A stretch of 64,000 bases of DNA. Origin: Boletus sp. NGJ. Its lineage: Eukaryota > Basidiomycota > Agaricomycetes > Boletales > Boletaceae. The notes under the pieces were generated by a model. It was not told the DNA's origin. It saw only the letters and a list, made by a program, of their open reading frames with translations, and made no database searches. A program made the position numbers and the translations under genes. Positions 22,174 to 34,600 of this stretch are shown here, in pieces; positions within the stretch are counted from its first letter, which is position 1, and every line of letters starts with the position of its first letter. The stretch lies in contig JAGTXK010000073.1 of assembly GCA_019096195.1 (NCBI GenBank), positions 806,001 through 870,000 of the forward strand, read 5' to 3'.

Positions 22174-25100
22174 ATGCTGTGAGTGTTCTTCTCCTCCTCG
22201 TCCCCGTCCCCCACCGCTCACTTCACAACGCAGGCCCCAGCAGCCACGAAACCAGACCCCGCAGAACGCGAGCGTACCGCCCTTTCCAACCTTCACTGAG
22301 CCCTTGTTCAATCTCGACTCCAATGCCGCCGCAAAACAGATGGCCGCCCTCAACGTTGTCAATATGCAGCGTCAGCTCACAAACGCTTACCCGCGTCCCC
22401 CCGCGCCGTCTCCGTCTCAGATCCCACTGGGCGGAACAACTCCGGCATCATTTCTGGGCGGAATCTCTTCCCCTTATAACCCCTCAGGCTCGTTCCAACC
22501 CGCCATTCTCGACGCCCCCGCCGCCATGCAATTCTCCCCCCATTCCACTCTCCAGCCCGCCTTCCTTCCCGTTCACACCCTCCAACCCAACCCTCCATCG
22601 CTCGAGCCATCTTCCAACGTCCCACCCCGGCATCCCCCGAACGTGGCAATGATAAGGAACAAGCAGCGCAATTTCTTGGTCGGCCTCGCCAACGTTCATC
22701 TCAACAGAGGCACTCCCCTTCCATCCGCCTTGACCACCGTTCCATGTCCTCCCAACTACGACCTCGCATCCTCACAATGGAAAAACCTGGAATGCTCCCC
22801 TGAAGTCGGCGCATTTCGTTTGGCGGGAAAGGACGTTGACTTATTCAAACTATGGGGCATCGTATGGCAGCTCGGTGGCGGCCAAAAGGTATCTTTATCA
22901 ATGTCGTACATCATCCGCCGTAAGTTAATCATCATCCACACAATTATCTAGGTAACGCAACAGAACGCGTGGTCACAACTTCTCCCACACTTCGACCTTC
23001 CTGAATATCACCTGGCCCCTATGCCCATTGGACAACGCGCAACCTCTGCAATCTTGGCTCATTACTATAATGCCATCATCCAACCTTTCGAAGAGGTTTA
23101 TCGTCGCAACGTCCAGGACACCAATCGCAAGGCAATGATGACAACGGGCCGTCCCCCCGGCGCACCCGTGGCCCCAAACAACCCTCCACAAACACCAAGT
23201 TCGGCACTCCCAGGCCCCTCTTCTCAACTATCTGGTTCTGTTAACAACATGATGGGATTGCTGAACCAGTCCGTATCAGGCGGGCAAAACACGTCGGTCT
23301 CGATCACCGGTAGTCCCACTGCCCCTGCATCACAAATATTACCACAGAGTCCCCACCCACAGCATGGAGTACCTCACACATCCCTCTCAGGAACGCATGG
23401 TTTCTCGGACTCTTTAACCGGCCACTCATTGGTGCCCCCGCTGAGCAGCAGCAGCAGCAGCGGGGCCCTTACTAGCTCTGCAGGCAGTGAGCACCACGAG
23501 CAAGATGCTCCGGGAATGAAACGAAGGTTCGAGTCCGAGGAACTCGATGGAAAGCGTGCAAAGTTGAAGATGGGTGAGTTTAATCCATAACGTTTGATGT
23601 ACGTAATCAGTGACATTGAGCGGCCGATAATAAGGTGGGGCAGAATTGCCAGACGTCGTCAGCGCTTTCTATTCCCCTTTCTTTGAGTCCTCTAACCACC
23701 GTCACAGTTGCCCTCCATGGCAGCGTCGATGGACAGGTCGCTCCCCCAAAACCCAACAACCTCGGTAGCACCTCCCGTCTCGTCTCGTCCGCGTTCTCAG
23801 TTCACGAGGACCAAAATCGAGTACATTCCGCTAGCGCGTGAAGTGGACACCTATGGAGGACGCGACCTTAATATATTAGAAGACGAGTACCTTCGTGCTC
23901 AACGTCGCCCCATGCGGGATATCAACGAATGGGGAACTGTGGACATCGAAGCGCTCACGATGTCCATCCGCTGTCGGCTAACGGTCGAATTATCATATGC
24001 TCTAACCACGCTCACCCTTCTTTCGACGATGAAGGGCCCCACGCCCGGTTCGGGCTTTCCCATTGCGCAGTGTACTGATCTGTTGGAGGAAGTGTTGGAT
24101 CTTTTGGAGGAAGAAGCATTCGATGGGGTTGCTGATACGCCTCATTATTGCCTGACAGAGGATACCCATATACCCCGCCATCGTGAACTCGTGACTCTCG
24201 CTCTCGAAACTGAGTCACTGCCATTCGCGGGATTAAAATGCGAGCAGAACTTTGGGAAGACAGGTCATGGCCACCGACATCGTTCAAGTCAAGTCATTCT
24301 TGCTGTGACGAATATCATTCGGAATTTGTCCGTCATTCCAGATAACATGCAGTTCATGGCGAGGCACGACCGGACGCTGGAGTTAGTATTGCGGATTTGC
24401 GGAGTCATTGTCCCGCAGGAGGGCGGTCCACCGAGACCCACATCACCTGCTCTCTCTATTCCTGACGTCATCAACGTCCGCAGGGATGTTCTCAATATTC
24501 TATCTAACCTCTCAGTCTTGATCTCTTTCCCCCAATCCACTCCCCCCTCCGACTCCACTACCCGCATCTACACCCGGATATTCGAACTCGTTGCATCCAT
24601 CCTCATCGAACCGGCAGATGCAATACCTCCAACGCAAATGCTGAAGCTCAGTGGCATCCCTTTTCACAACTGCAAGCCACCGTCTCTTTCAGATGTGGCC
24701 CTCGATGTCTTCACGCACATTGCCCACCTAGATCACAACCGGAAAACATTTTCTGCAGTCATTCCACAGCAGTGGTTGTGGCGTCTGCTGGAGACTCTCG
24801 TCTACCGCCTCCCAGTAAGCGATGCCGATTTCGCATTTCTCTCGCGAGAATCGTGGCTGTCATACCTTGAGAAAGCGACAATGGCGATATACGCCATCGC
24901 GTTCCTGTCCCCTCCAGAATTGAAGAAAAAAGTAAAGTCGGATCGGTCGCTCCACTTCTCGCAGATTATGCTGCGCATGGCTCAGAGGTTTGCCGCAACC
25001 AGTGCTTCACCAGAGGCTCGGCAGTGGTTCTTGAGCACTGCGCGCAGAGCAATCGAAGCAATGAAGGCCGTCGATAGTGGTGAGGATGCTTTCGACACTT

Positions 25101-25282
25101 CTCAAGCTACTCAACCGACACTTGCGTTCGGGATGGGCTTTGGAGAGTCGGGAGAAACAAAGGTGGAGAAGGGGATGGGGATGCTTGCTGGTCGTCGGGA
25201 TGCGGCATGGGAACTGCTCACGCAGAGAGATCTGGATCAGACGATGTTCGCCGAGTTGGAGAGTCTGATGAGAGTAGAATGA
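22174..25282 (+). CDS. SWI1: SWI/SNF chromatin-remodelling subunit with ARID domain
   Basis: Homologue of yeast Swi1 / animal ARID1 (BAF250), the ARID subunit of SWI/SNF. Exon 1 is only ATG CT; after a GT-AG intron (about 22179-22232) the frame reads LPQQPRNQTPQNASVPPF. The ARID domain spans about 22660-23110: RNKQRNFLVGLANVHLN, VDLFKLWGIVWQLGGGQK, an intron, then AWSQLLPHFDLPE. A Gln/Ser/Pro-rich linker with a short Ser run and the basic patch MKRRFESEELDGKRAKLK follow. The C-terminal half (about 23790-25282) is the helical ARID1-type domain, IEYIPLAREVDTYGGRDL, YALTTLTLLSTMKGPT, VILAVTNIIRNLSVIPDN. The intron between the two halves (23570-23707) may contain a short extra exon; its boundaries are not certain. 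Confidence 0.9.
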
Positions 25283-25462
25283 GGGTCCCGCATGTTTCTT
25301 TGATTTTAATGCCATGTATCTATCCTCTTGCTTGACTTGAGCACGGCAACGTTGTGGCGATCCACACAGCGCAAACCATTGGTGATATGATCTGATATAT
25401 ACACGACCACAACTACGACCAACATCAGCGGTGTATTCCAGCACTAGAGGCGTTTGGCTCAC

Positions 25463-27492
25463 ATGCCTGCTGATACTGCTCCCCCTCCCCGGTACTCTCA
25501 GCATGGCCCTGGCGATGTCCTGAGCAGTGACTGCCCATCGGATGTGTCCGGTCTCCAGCTACTCATTGTACCAGCCCTAGACGGCATAAACTTCCAGAAG
25601 GGCTATGTCGGCGCCGAAGGGGAACATGCAGCAATGGAGGGGGAAGTGCACCTCAAGGGTGCCCAACCCGGCGCATGGAAGAAATTGTCAGTCCCTCCAA
25701 TTCCTCCTTGGTGATGACCTGACCGAACCGGGCAAAAGGTCCGTGTCTTTGCGAACGATAGAGTCTGTACACGGGCGGGAAATTGACCTCTGCGTTTCTG
25801 AGATGGACGTGGCTTCATTCCCATCTGACGAAGCTATCCCGACCTCCTTCCCGTTCGCCATACCACTCATGTCGGACGTGCCGCAATGTGTCCACACCCT
25901 ACACTCCTCAGTGATGCACGTGCTAAATGCGACACTGCACCCAGCGGATTCAACCCTCTCCCCTATGTCAAGAGAACTGTTGGTACACACAAGGCGCTAT
26001 ACTTCACACACGCATACCGTTTCGATCTCACCTGAGAAGCACGTCATTCATCATCCGGTGCGCGTGGAGGCAGAGATTCCAAAGTCAACTTTCATTGCGG
26101 GAGAACCAATTCCTGTCTATATTACGGTGCCGCCTCCACCTCGCCAGGTTGTTCTGGAAGGCGGACTCAGGCTTCGCAATGTCAAGATAGAGCTCCTTCG
26201 CGTAGTCGAGGTCAAGTGTTTCGATGAGCTGGAGGGCGAGTTACAGAATCCTTCACATGAAGTTATGGGACCACCAGCAGATGAAATCAGCAATTCCCCG
26301 CTTGAGGGTCCTTCATCTGCAGCATTTGCTTCAGCTATGGAGAAATTAAACGATCCCTCATCAGGCTCTCCCTCACCTTTCACTGCCGCATATACAACAG
26401 TCATATCTCGTTCTGGGGCATCTTGCAGGTTCCATACCTCGAATCCAGTTCGACTACGCTTCGTTCTACATCAAACTTCGCCATCTGCTTCCCCACCCGA
26501 TCGTCCACGGTGTCTAGCTGAAGGGGATTACGCGTACGTGGAGAATGACCCCCAATGCATCTCCATCACACAAACAACACTTCTGCATAATGTATCATTC
26601 TTATTAAATGTCCACACTTCCTTTGTCGACATCGCGAGCAGGACGGAGACACTGTACACGATTCCGATTCCTGTCAACATTATCCCACCCCCCGCCCCAC
26701 TACCCGAGGTTGAAGAATGGGTAGATACTGCATACCAAAAGAAGCATGATCGTCCACCACTTAGGACCGTGCGACAAGAAGACACAGAAATTTCCGCGCC
26801 TTTGTATCACGAAGGAGAGGCTGGTCCAAGCTACACACAACATGGAGCTCCTCCTCCATTTGAAGACAGAGACGTTCCTCCACCACCCTTTTTTCCATCA
26901 GAAGCATCCACGTCTACTGGTTTGCCTACGTTCCAGGAATCGGAGAACGAGATATATATTCCTACCAACACAGAGGAACATTTTGCGACTCCTGTGGCAG
27001 GGACAATCATAGTCGGCGAAGGGGTCATCTTTGGCTTTTCCTCTTCCCAACAGTTCGATGGCCACACTGACCCGTTACATCGGACATCGACCCCCCCCAC
27101 CTTCGGTTGAAGAGGCGGTAGAAGACCCTGAGGTGATTGAGTTTGTCGATCTTACTCAACCACGTCGGGTCTTGGGGCTGATTGTAGAAGAGCAACCACC
27201 ACCCCCGCCCCCGCTTCTAGATGATCCATCCGACCCACCCCCTTCCATAGATTCCGTATTTAGATCCCCGACGTCGTCTGGCTCTGTTCAAACCCATCCT
27301 TCTACAGGCATACCGCATCATTCGTTCACTCATGATCGCCACTCAATCGCACAAGCTGGTGAAGTCATGGATCAAGGATCGGCCCATGTACCGGCGCCCC
27401 CACCCTATCTGACGCCTAACGACCAAGAACAGGTTGCAAGGCCCCCACCTTATGTGGACTTTGTTTCCCCACACAATAATGATCATCGATAA
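25463..27492 (+). CDS. Arrestin-related trafficking adaptor (ART-like) with C-terminal PY motifs
   Basis: Arrestin-fold adaptors recruit the ubiquitin ligase Rsp5/Nedd4 to plasma-membrane transporters. Start MPADTAPPPRYSQHG. The arrestin N-lobe reads VGAEGEHAAMEGEVHLKG, then AWKKLSVSLRTIESVHGRE across a 52-nt intron (about 25688-25739). The C-lobe begins HHPVRVEAEIPKSTFIAGEP. The Pro-rich tail has two canonical PPxY ligase-binding motifs, APPPYL and RPPPYV, near 27395-27460. Those lie in a frame shifted by one relative to the body. The shift falls at a run of eight C (27091-27098). With seven C the frame would be continuous (HRTSTPPPSVEE). This is either an assembly error in a homopolymer, a real frameshift that removes the PY motifs, or an unrecognised splice. 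Confidence 0.82.
27091..27098 (+). other. Poly-C run where the arrestin reading frame shifts
   Basis: Eight consecutive C within the arrestin tail. Upstream frame meets a stop 4 codons later; the +1 frame continues for about 130 codons, is Pro-rich in the same style and holds the PPxY motifs. Confidence 0.7.
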
Positions 27493-27709
27493 AATGTGTC
27501 CATGCGTATACCAATTAGGTGGCCTGTGTTGCTGTTTGGACGAGCAGTAACTGAGGCCACGGTTGAGTTTACTGTCCAATCACCGAGTAGAATTAAAGAA
27601 GCAATTACAAGGAGGTCTGGAGGCGTAGTCATATATGTCAAAGGTTCATACGATGGCATGGGATAAAGGACAAGATGGTAATTCTCCAGAATAATAACAG
27701 ATGAATAGC

Positions 27710-28705
27710 TCAACAATTGCAATTATTTTTGCCTTTCGTTTGGTTTTCCTCCAAGTTAACGGCACCTTCTTGCCGTGAAGTACCCGCTCGACCACCTGTA
27801 ACACCATTTCTGCCAGCACCACGGTTAGAAGCCAAGATGTGCTCGATTGGTATTTTCTTGGCTGGATAGGATCTAGTCAGGCACAAGCGGAAAGTCGGGG
27901 GAAGGAAGCAGACCGATTTCCGTGAAAATCTCTACGATACCCTCTCCGGTCTTGGCACTGGTCTCGAAGAAAAGCAAGCCAGCCTCTGCGGCGTAAGCCT
28001 GAGCTTCCTCCCGAGGAACTTGTCGTAGCGATTCCTCGCCGCCCCCGGGGCTGGGTGTTTCTCCTGGGGTTGCGGTGGCATCGTCTGCCTCGTCCTCAGA
28101 CTCGGATGCAGGGGTTGCACTTGAGAGAGAAGTAGATGGTTGGACCAAGTCAACTTTGTTCCCAGCGAGTGCGATCACGATGTTGGGGTTGGCTTGTCTT
28201 TGCAACTCCTTGACCCACGACTTTGCTTTCTCGAGACTGGAAGCTTTCGTGACGTCATAGACAACGACGGCGGCTTGAGCATTGCGATAGTACATGGGCT
28301 ATGAGAGAGAGATACAGTTAGGGAAGATAAAACGGGAGTGGCCAGACTGACAGCAAGAGAATGAAAGCGCTCCTGGCCAGCAGTATCCCAGATTTCATAA
28401 CGCAGTACACGATCCTCTAGACGACATTTCTGGGTCAAGAAGGCAGCACCGATAGTGGGTTCTTTGTTCGGCTGGAATTCGTTGGATACCTAGCGAGGGC
28501 GAGGAAATGGCGTGACCAGCCATGTTATGCAACCTTGAGATAGCGACTCACGAATCGAAGAACGACGGACGACTTGCCAACGGCAGCCTCGCCTGGTTGG
28601 ATGAGAGGTGAGGAAAAGGTGTAACGATTTGGGCACGGACATACCGAGGAGAACGAGCTTGACTTGAACAGATTTGTCCACAGAACCTGCTGCAGCATCA
28701 GCCAT
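27710..28705 (-). CDS. VPS21: Rab5-type small GTPase
   Basis: Early-endosome Rab GTPase. The P-loop spans an intron: VKLVLLG then [13 protein letters not shown] (GxxxxGKS, about 28545-28690). The effector loop is [18 protein letters not shown], the switch II motif [13 protein letters not shown], the base-specificity motif NKVDL, and [10 protein letters not shown]. Between NKVDL and the SAK motif sits an acidic Ser/Thr/Glu insert of about 40 residues ([15 protein letters not shown]), longer than in animal Rab5. A last intron (about 27869-27920) joins IFTEI to [17 protein letters not shown]. The C-terminus is NNCNC, giving a CxC-type geranylgeranylation signal, not the CC more usual for Rab5. 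Five exons. Confidence 0.92.
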
Positions 28706-28891
28706 GGTTGTCGAGAGAAAGTCTCTATGAAAAGTATAGACAACAAGTCACGGACGGCGACGACGACGACGACATAGCCTTGTCCCCTGCTGCGTTTTGC
28801 GGCTTTGTTTACACTTGTGTTCCTTTTGCTCGATCTGGCACTACTCTCTCATTCAAGTTTAGATAATATCATGCTTTAACTCTCACCTCCA
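28706..28891. promoter_or_regulatory. Shared divergent promoter, Rab5 / acyl-CoA synthetase, with CGA repeat
   Basis: 186 bp between start codons. It contains five CGA units (28758-28773), about 53 bp upstream of the Rab5 start. No TATA box is seen. Confidence 0.5.
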
Positions 28892-31545
28892 ATGCCGTCG
28901 TCTTTTGGTGCGTCTCTCCAGTTGCAGTTATAATCCAAGTCTCACCCTACAAGATTTCTCCTTTCGCCCAACTCCGGAGAGCTTACCCCCGCACAACGTC
29001 AGCTATCTGCAGAAACCCCTCCATTCAGCTCCAGTCAACTATCACCCTCTCGTACGTCGTCATACTTTGTAAATCACCGCCACCTCACCTTCGTCCACAG
29101 AACCCAATCGACTTTCTGTTGCGTGCCGCTCTCATATACCCAGACAAGCTTGCCCTTGTCCATCCCGATGCTGACCAGCCGGCTTTCTACCCATATAGTA
29201 TATGGTGATTCAATCATACATCCCTCTCAGTCTTGTTTGATTCACAGTACTTTAGGGCTCAACGCATCCAGAATCTGGCATACGCCCTCATACATGCAGG
29301 AATTCGCCCAGGTGATCGTGTTGCAATTTTGGCTCCAAATTCGTGAGTGCCCGCAGCGCTTCCTCGGAATTCTCGACTAACCCACCACTCCTGCAAGCCC
29401 AATGATTGCAGGTAAATGCCACCATCGTTTCCTAGGCCATGTCCATTGATCTAGGTTTTTAGACGCCCACTTTGGTGTTCTTGCCGCTCGAGCCATCCTT
29501 ACCCCGATCAACACGCGCCTGACTCCTCTGGAAATTGCTTACATTCTTGAGCACAGCGAATCCAAACTCATACTTGTAGACCACGAGTACTTGCATCTTA
29601 TCCCAAACACCAACGTTACTACCATCGTCTGCCACGATACCGCTAGGCTTGGGGATCCATATGAAGACTTTCTGAGCGCGGGTCGGAAATTCAGTTCTGA
29701 GAGAGGTTGGGCCGGCCTTGATGTAGAACTCAACGAAGACGCTCCTGCGGTTCTGTGTTACACGTAAGATCCCATTCCCTGACATTGGCATTACCCCAGA
29801 TTTAACCCACTCCCAGTTCCGGTACTACTGGTAGAGTGCGTGCTCGGATGTCCGACTTCCCAGATGGTCATCTGATGTTGCTTTAGCCTAAAGGGGTCAT
29901 CACTACCCTGCGAGGTCTATATTCATACCTTTTAACCATCAGTTTAATGGCTGAATTCGAGTTGCAGGATCCTACCTTGCAGCAATAGCGAACGCTTTCG
30001 AGGCAAGGTAGGTATTCGCTCTCATAATCAGATAACAATGTCAATATTTGTCTTTGAGGATCAACTGCGAGTCCTACTACCTATGGTACTGGCTCCTCTT
30101 TTCCCTTGGTGCTCCGTTAAAACGATCCGTTCTATGCAGGGTTCTCCCAATGTTCCATGCTGCAGGATGGACGTTCCCTTGGGCTAATGTTTTTGCCTGT
30201 GGAACCCAAGTATGTCTTTATCGTGCGATTTCGTCTCCGATTTCATGCCATTCACATCTCTATGTAGATCACCCTCCGACAGGTCGACTATCACCAGATT
30301 TGGAAGCATCTGCTTAACTCTGGTGTCACACATTACTGCGGTGCACCGACAGTCCAGGTCGGTTTCTCTATCAACAAGTCACCACCACACGGCAACAGAC
30401 CTCAACTAGATTGGAATCGTCAATGATGCCTCTAAGCAACCTTTACAGCAACCTGTTTCCGCCATCGTCGCTGGGTCCGCACCGACTGCTCAGTTGATCG
30501 GTCAGCTTGAGCAGATTGGGATCAAGCCAGTGCATGTATATGGCCTTACGTAAGTCTTCCTTTCCAAATGTCTGTCTTTCTGTTTGACTGGAGGTCATGT
30601 TTCAGCGAGGTACGGTATTTGGTCACTTTACAGCGACCATTGTTTACCCTGACCGCAGACTTACGGACCGTTCACGCGGTGTTACGATCAAACCTTCTGG
30701 ACATCACTCTCTTTGGAAGATCGTGCAAAGTTGATGGCGCGTCAGGGGCATAGCTTTGCCACCGCTCAAAACGTCCGAGTTGTGTATCCTCCAAGGCATG
30801 AGAACGATCAAGAACTCATTGACGTCCCCAAGGATGGAAGTACGGTGGGTGAGGTCGTGACGCGAGGAAACATTGTCATGCAAGAGGTGAAGAGATCCCA
30901 GTCGTCAAATATCGAGACTTTGTGCAAATATCACACTGTTTGACAGTATTTCAAAGATCCAGAAGCTACCCGTAAGGCGTTCAGAGGCGGCTACTTCAAC
31001 TCTGGTGACCTTGCGGTAATGCATCCCAATGGTGTTGTACAGATCATGGATAGAAGCAAAGACATCATTATCTCTGGCGGAGAGGTGAGTGCAAGGGCGT
31101 CGATTTGTATCAATGATGCTTATATTTAAATAGAACGCATCAAGCCTTGCCATAGAACTGGGTAAGGCGTACGTCCTACCATATCATTATTCCAACTCAC
31201 GGTATCAAGAACTCGCAAGCCACCCGCATGTCCTCGAAGTGTCGGTAGTTGCGAGGCCCCACCCCAAGTGGGGTGAACGCCCAATGGCTTTCGTTATCCT
31301 CCGACCAGAGTATGTTCAGACGTGGGTTGGGAATCACGCAGGATTCGAGGTGGAGTTGAAGCGCCATGCGTGCACACTCTTACCAGGATTCGCCTGTCCT
31401 GAGTGGGTCCAAGTCGTTGATAGACTTCCGGTAAACGTGTCCCATCTCGATTCATCTCGACATATACTTATGCGCACATTCGTAGAAAACATCCACTGGT
31501 AAGATCTTGAAAACTGATCTACGGAAGATAGCTACAAAATTGTGA
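28892..31545 (+). CDS. AMP-dependent acyl-CoA synthetase (ANL superfamily)
   Basis: Activates a carboxylic acid via an acyl-AMP to its CoA thioester. Start ATG 28892; exon 1 is 16 nt. Readable motifs in order: [60 protein letters not shown], the P-loop SGTTGR followed by [70 protein letters not shown], the hinge [12 protein letters not shown] and [16 protein letters not shown]. The catalytic Lys motif, [14 protein letters not shown], is in the last exon. The pattern resembles plant AAE-type medium/short-chain ligases; the substrate is not predictable. The C-terminus ATKL is close to a peroxisomal PTS1 but not canonical. More than ten introns. Confidence 0.88.
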
Positions 31546-31651
31546 ATGGTGATAGGTATCGTAGGTATCTGCATGTGTGATAGATATATAGTGAATGTCG
31601 ATGTGAAGAAAGCGAAAGACAACTAGGAAAAGAGTGGACATGAAAACGTGC

Positions 31652-34600
31652 CTATGCATCAGGACAGAGTCTTAGTATCCTAAAGGCGCCACCATTGCGT
31701 TCACATAGGTAAAGGTCATCACCGGTGCGTCCAAGAAAGATAATTTCATCAGCGAACTCTTGTTCACTGTCATTGACAACTGTGAAGTCGCCCTTGGACG
31801 GAGATTTTCCTGGGGGATAGTTTGCCTTCCGTCCCAAATAACCAGTCTTTGTCCTCGCGGACAGGGCAGTACCGCCGGTGGAAGAACCGACAGGAGTCCC
31901 TATCTTCCATACGAAAGGTCCTCGTCTGTTGACATTCGAAGGTGGAGGAAGAAAATGTGGTAAGACCGTACGTGACTCGTCTGCTGGTTTGAGCAACGCA
32001 TCGCCGAGGTCCATCGCCTCCAGACCTCCTTGGCGCATTGCAACAATCACAGAACGATCTCCTACATCAAAAGCTTCCAGCCTCTTTATGTCGCCCATTC
32101 GCGGAGCATTCAGCTGGGAATTAGTTTCCTCGTCCGTGCTCCACAGGAATTTTTCTCTAAGCACGGAACGTCCACGAGCATCAACGATAGATGTGCTGTG
32201 TCCACCCCGAGAAGAAAAGAATAATGCTGGTGGACCAAAATGCCGGGGCTGAACAAGCAGAGAGATAGGTGGAAGCAGTGGTTTGGATGCGTCAAATAGC
32301 GGTGGGGAAGGTTGCATAGCTGGGAGTGGTGGGGCTGATCGGAATGGGTGAACTGGATCGACACATTGTTGTCTGAGGTCTCTGAGCAGTATATACTCGG
32401 TGTCTTCCTCTTTGCGGACAGGGAGATCGGGCGGAAGCAAGCCGTCCTTGTACCAAGCCTGCATCAAACTCGCTTTCCAAGGTCCTGGATCATCGTAAGC
32501 ATAATTTTTTTGAAACATATCAAAAGCATGACGTACCATGGACAACACCTTTGGGATCACGATAGAACCACTTCGACGGAGGTGCTGGTGCTGGCATGGG
32601 TAAACCAGGCGGGTTAAATTGGATAGACGCGAGGTTTCTGCCATCCCCATAAGTGTCTGGCTCATGCTCAGCGCGATAACCGAGGAAATCAGGATATGTT
32701 GGAGGTATGACATAGTCGTCAGCGATAGTAGCAAGAGGGATCTTCGGCGCGAATGACAATTGCTGGAACGTTGTGTAAGATCCAACTTGGGCGGAAGCGA
32801 GGGCAACCAGTTCCTCAGCGTGCGCCAGAACAGAATCGTGTACGCCACTGCTTCCCGTTGGCGTGTTGGCGGGTTCGGGTAGATGCGCAGTGGAGTTGTT
32901 GCGCGAAAGTAGATCCTGCCCAGATCGTACGGTGACACCAATGCCAAGGCTGAGGTTGTTGTCTTCATCTTCAGGAACTTGTGGATCGGTATCAAAAAGG
33001 TCTGTCTGTCCGTTTCGGATCTCCCTCACCCTCCGCCGAGCGGCTCTTCGTTCTGCGCGCCCGATACGGACTTCCCGCACCCTCACGGTTGCAGGTTCCA
33101 GCCCGAAAACATTCTGTGAGAACACCAAAAAGACTTCCACGAGGTCATCGCCTTGCAGCTGTAGCTCGAGGGACTTGGGAGAGTCTGGAAGAATAAAAGT
33201 ACGGGAGAGGCCAAGAGCTGTTCTGTATGTTCCAGCGAACAGTTCCACTTTCTCTCCATTCTCTCCGCAGAGAATGGCGAGGAAACTACTACAAGATCAG
33301 AAGAGAATGATTTAAAGCGCGTTCACCGTACCTTTTTCTCTGGGTCTCGACCGCTTTAATCATAAGAGAACCCTTTGTTCCAGGGAGTTTTACATATTCA
33401 AGTTTTGGGGGTGGAGCTTGCAAAGTTGGCGGGGATTGGACAGTGTTCTTTCTTAAGTCCGTATCGACATTCTTGAGCGCGAGCGTCGGAGGTCGATCAT
33501 CTGACCTGCGGGTAGTGAATGCCGTGCTGAAAATCCGCGGAAAGAGGCGTTGTTGCGGTACCGACCCCAGAGTGGATGGGACAGTTGGCACAGGTGGAAC
33601 CGAGCTAGTATGTGGGGGGCGGGATCCAAATGTGGACGGTCGAGGAGTAAGACCAGTCGTAGTCGCCAAGGGTCGTCTGCGGCTAGAGAGTGAACGTGCG
33701 AGAGGTCTACCTGCACTCTCAAGTATCGTCGGAGATGGTGGTGACACAGGAGAACCCAAAGGCGTGTCGTACAAGGAAGGCGACGTTCTCATGTCTTGGG
33801 ACCCGGTGGGATTGAAAATACTTCCAAGAACAGACCAACGTCGTCGCCGTCTTTCCGGCCGACTGGAGATGCTCCGACTGTGAGTAGAAAGAGCATCTGG
33901 CAAGGAAGATGTTACAGGGAATCCATCTTCGCTGGTTGCCGGAAGTGATGCATGAATCAAGATAGGCTCCTGGGGTTGAGCGGTGCCTGCGGGAGGTAAC
34001 TCAGGGAGCCTGCTTTCCAACAGAGCTTGGACAAGCGTGATCCGTTCAGCAGGAACGGTAGTAGTGTCGTCGTCATCTTCATCGGGATCCACAGGAGAAA
34101 GCTGTCGTGGCGATGTTTCGTAAGAGGTATGAATGGCAGTACTCTGATTAATTGCCTGCGGTGAAGATTGTAAAGCCTGGCGAATGGTAAGAAAGGCAGG
34201 GGGGAGAGAAAGATCAACTGGACACACAGGACCTGCGTTCGTACAGGAAATGTTTAAATCAAGGTTTGATGGACGATTCCTCCGGTGGGACTGAATCGTT
34301 TGGCTTCGAACTGGAAGTGCGTTGGTAGTGCCATCCATGTTATCGTGTTGGCCATCGCTCCTTGGAGGTGGAATAGAACTCGTTCTCTCATCTAATGCCT
34401 GACTTCCGCTTGCACCCGCCGTTAACACGTCAATAGCCTCGTCATCGCTAGCTTCCAGCCAGTCAGAGTTCTTTGATATGTCTACTGCATTTGGAACGGT
34501 GACGGTGGCCGCACTTGCTATTGAGGGGGACAACGGTGGAATGGGAGGAACGACGACCAAAGAGAGTGACGACCGCCTGGAGGGAGTTATATTTACAGAA

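Noticed and set aside
21857-22178. Upstream extension of the SWI1 frame without the first intron
   Set aside because: It is antisense to the DUF1764 coding exon. The short exon ATGCT followed by a GTGAG donor gives a clean start.
21004-22362. 452-codon minus-strand open frame spanning the DUF1764 gene
   Set aside because: Reads through both DUF1764 introns and across the cyclin H 3' end and the SWI1 start. The conserved C-terminus DCQCCF is obtained only with splicing.
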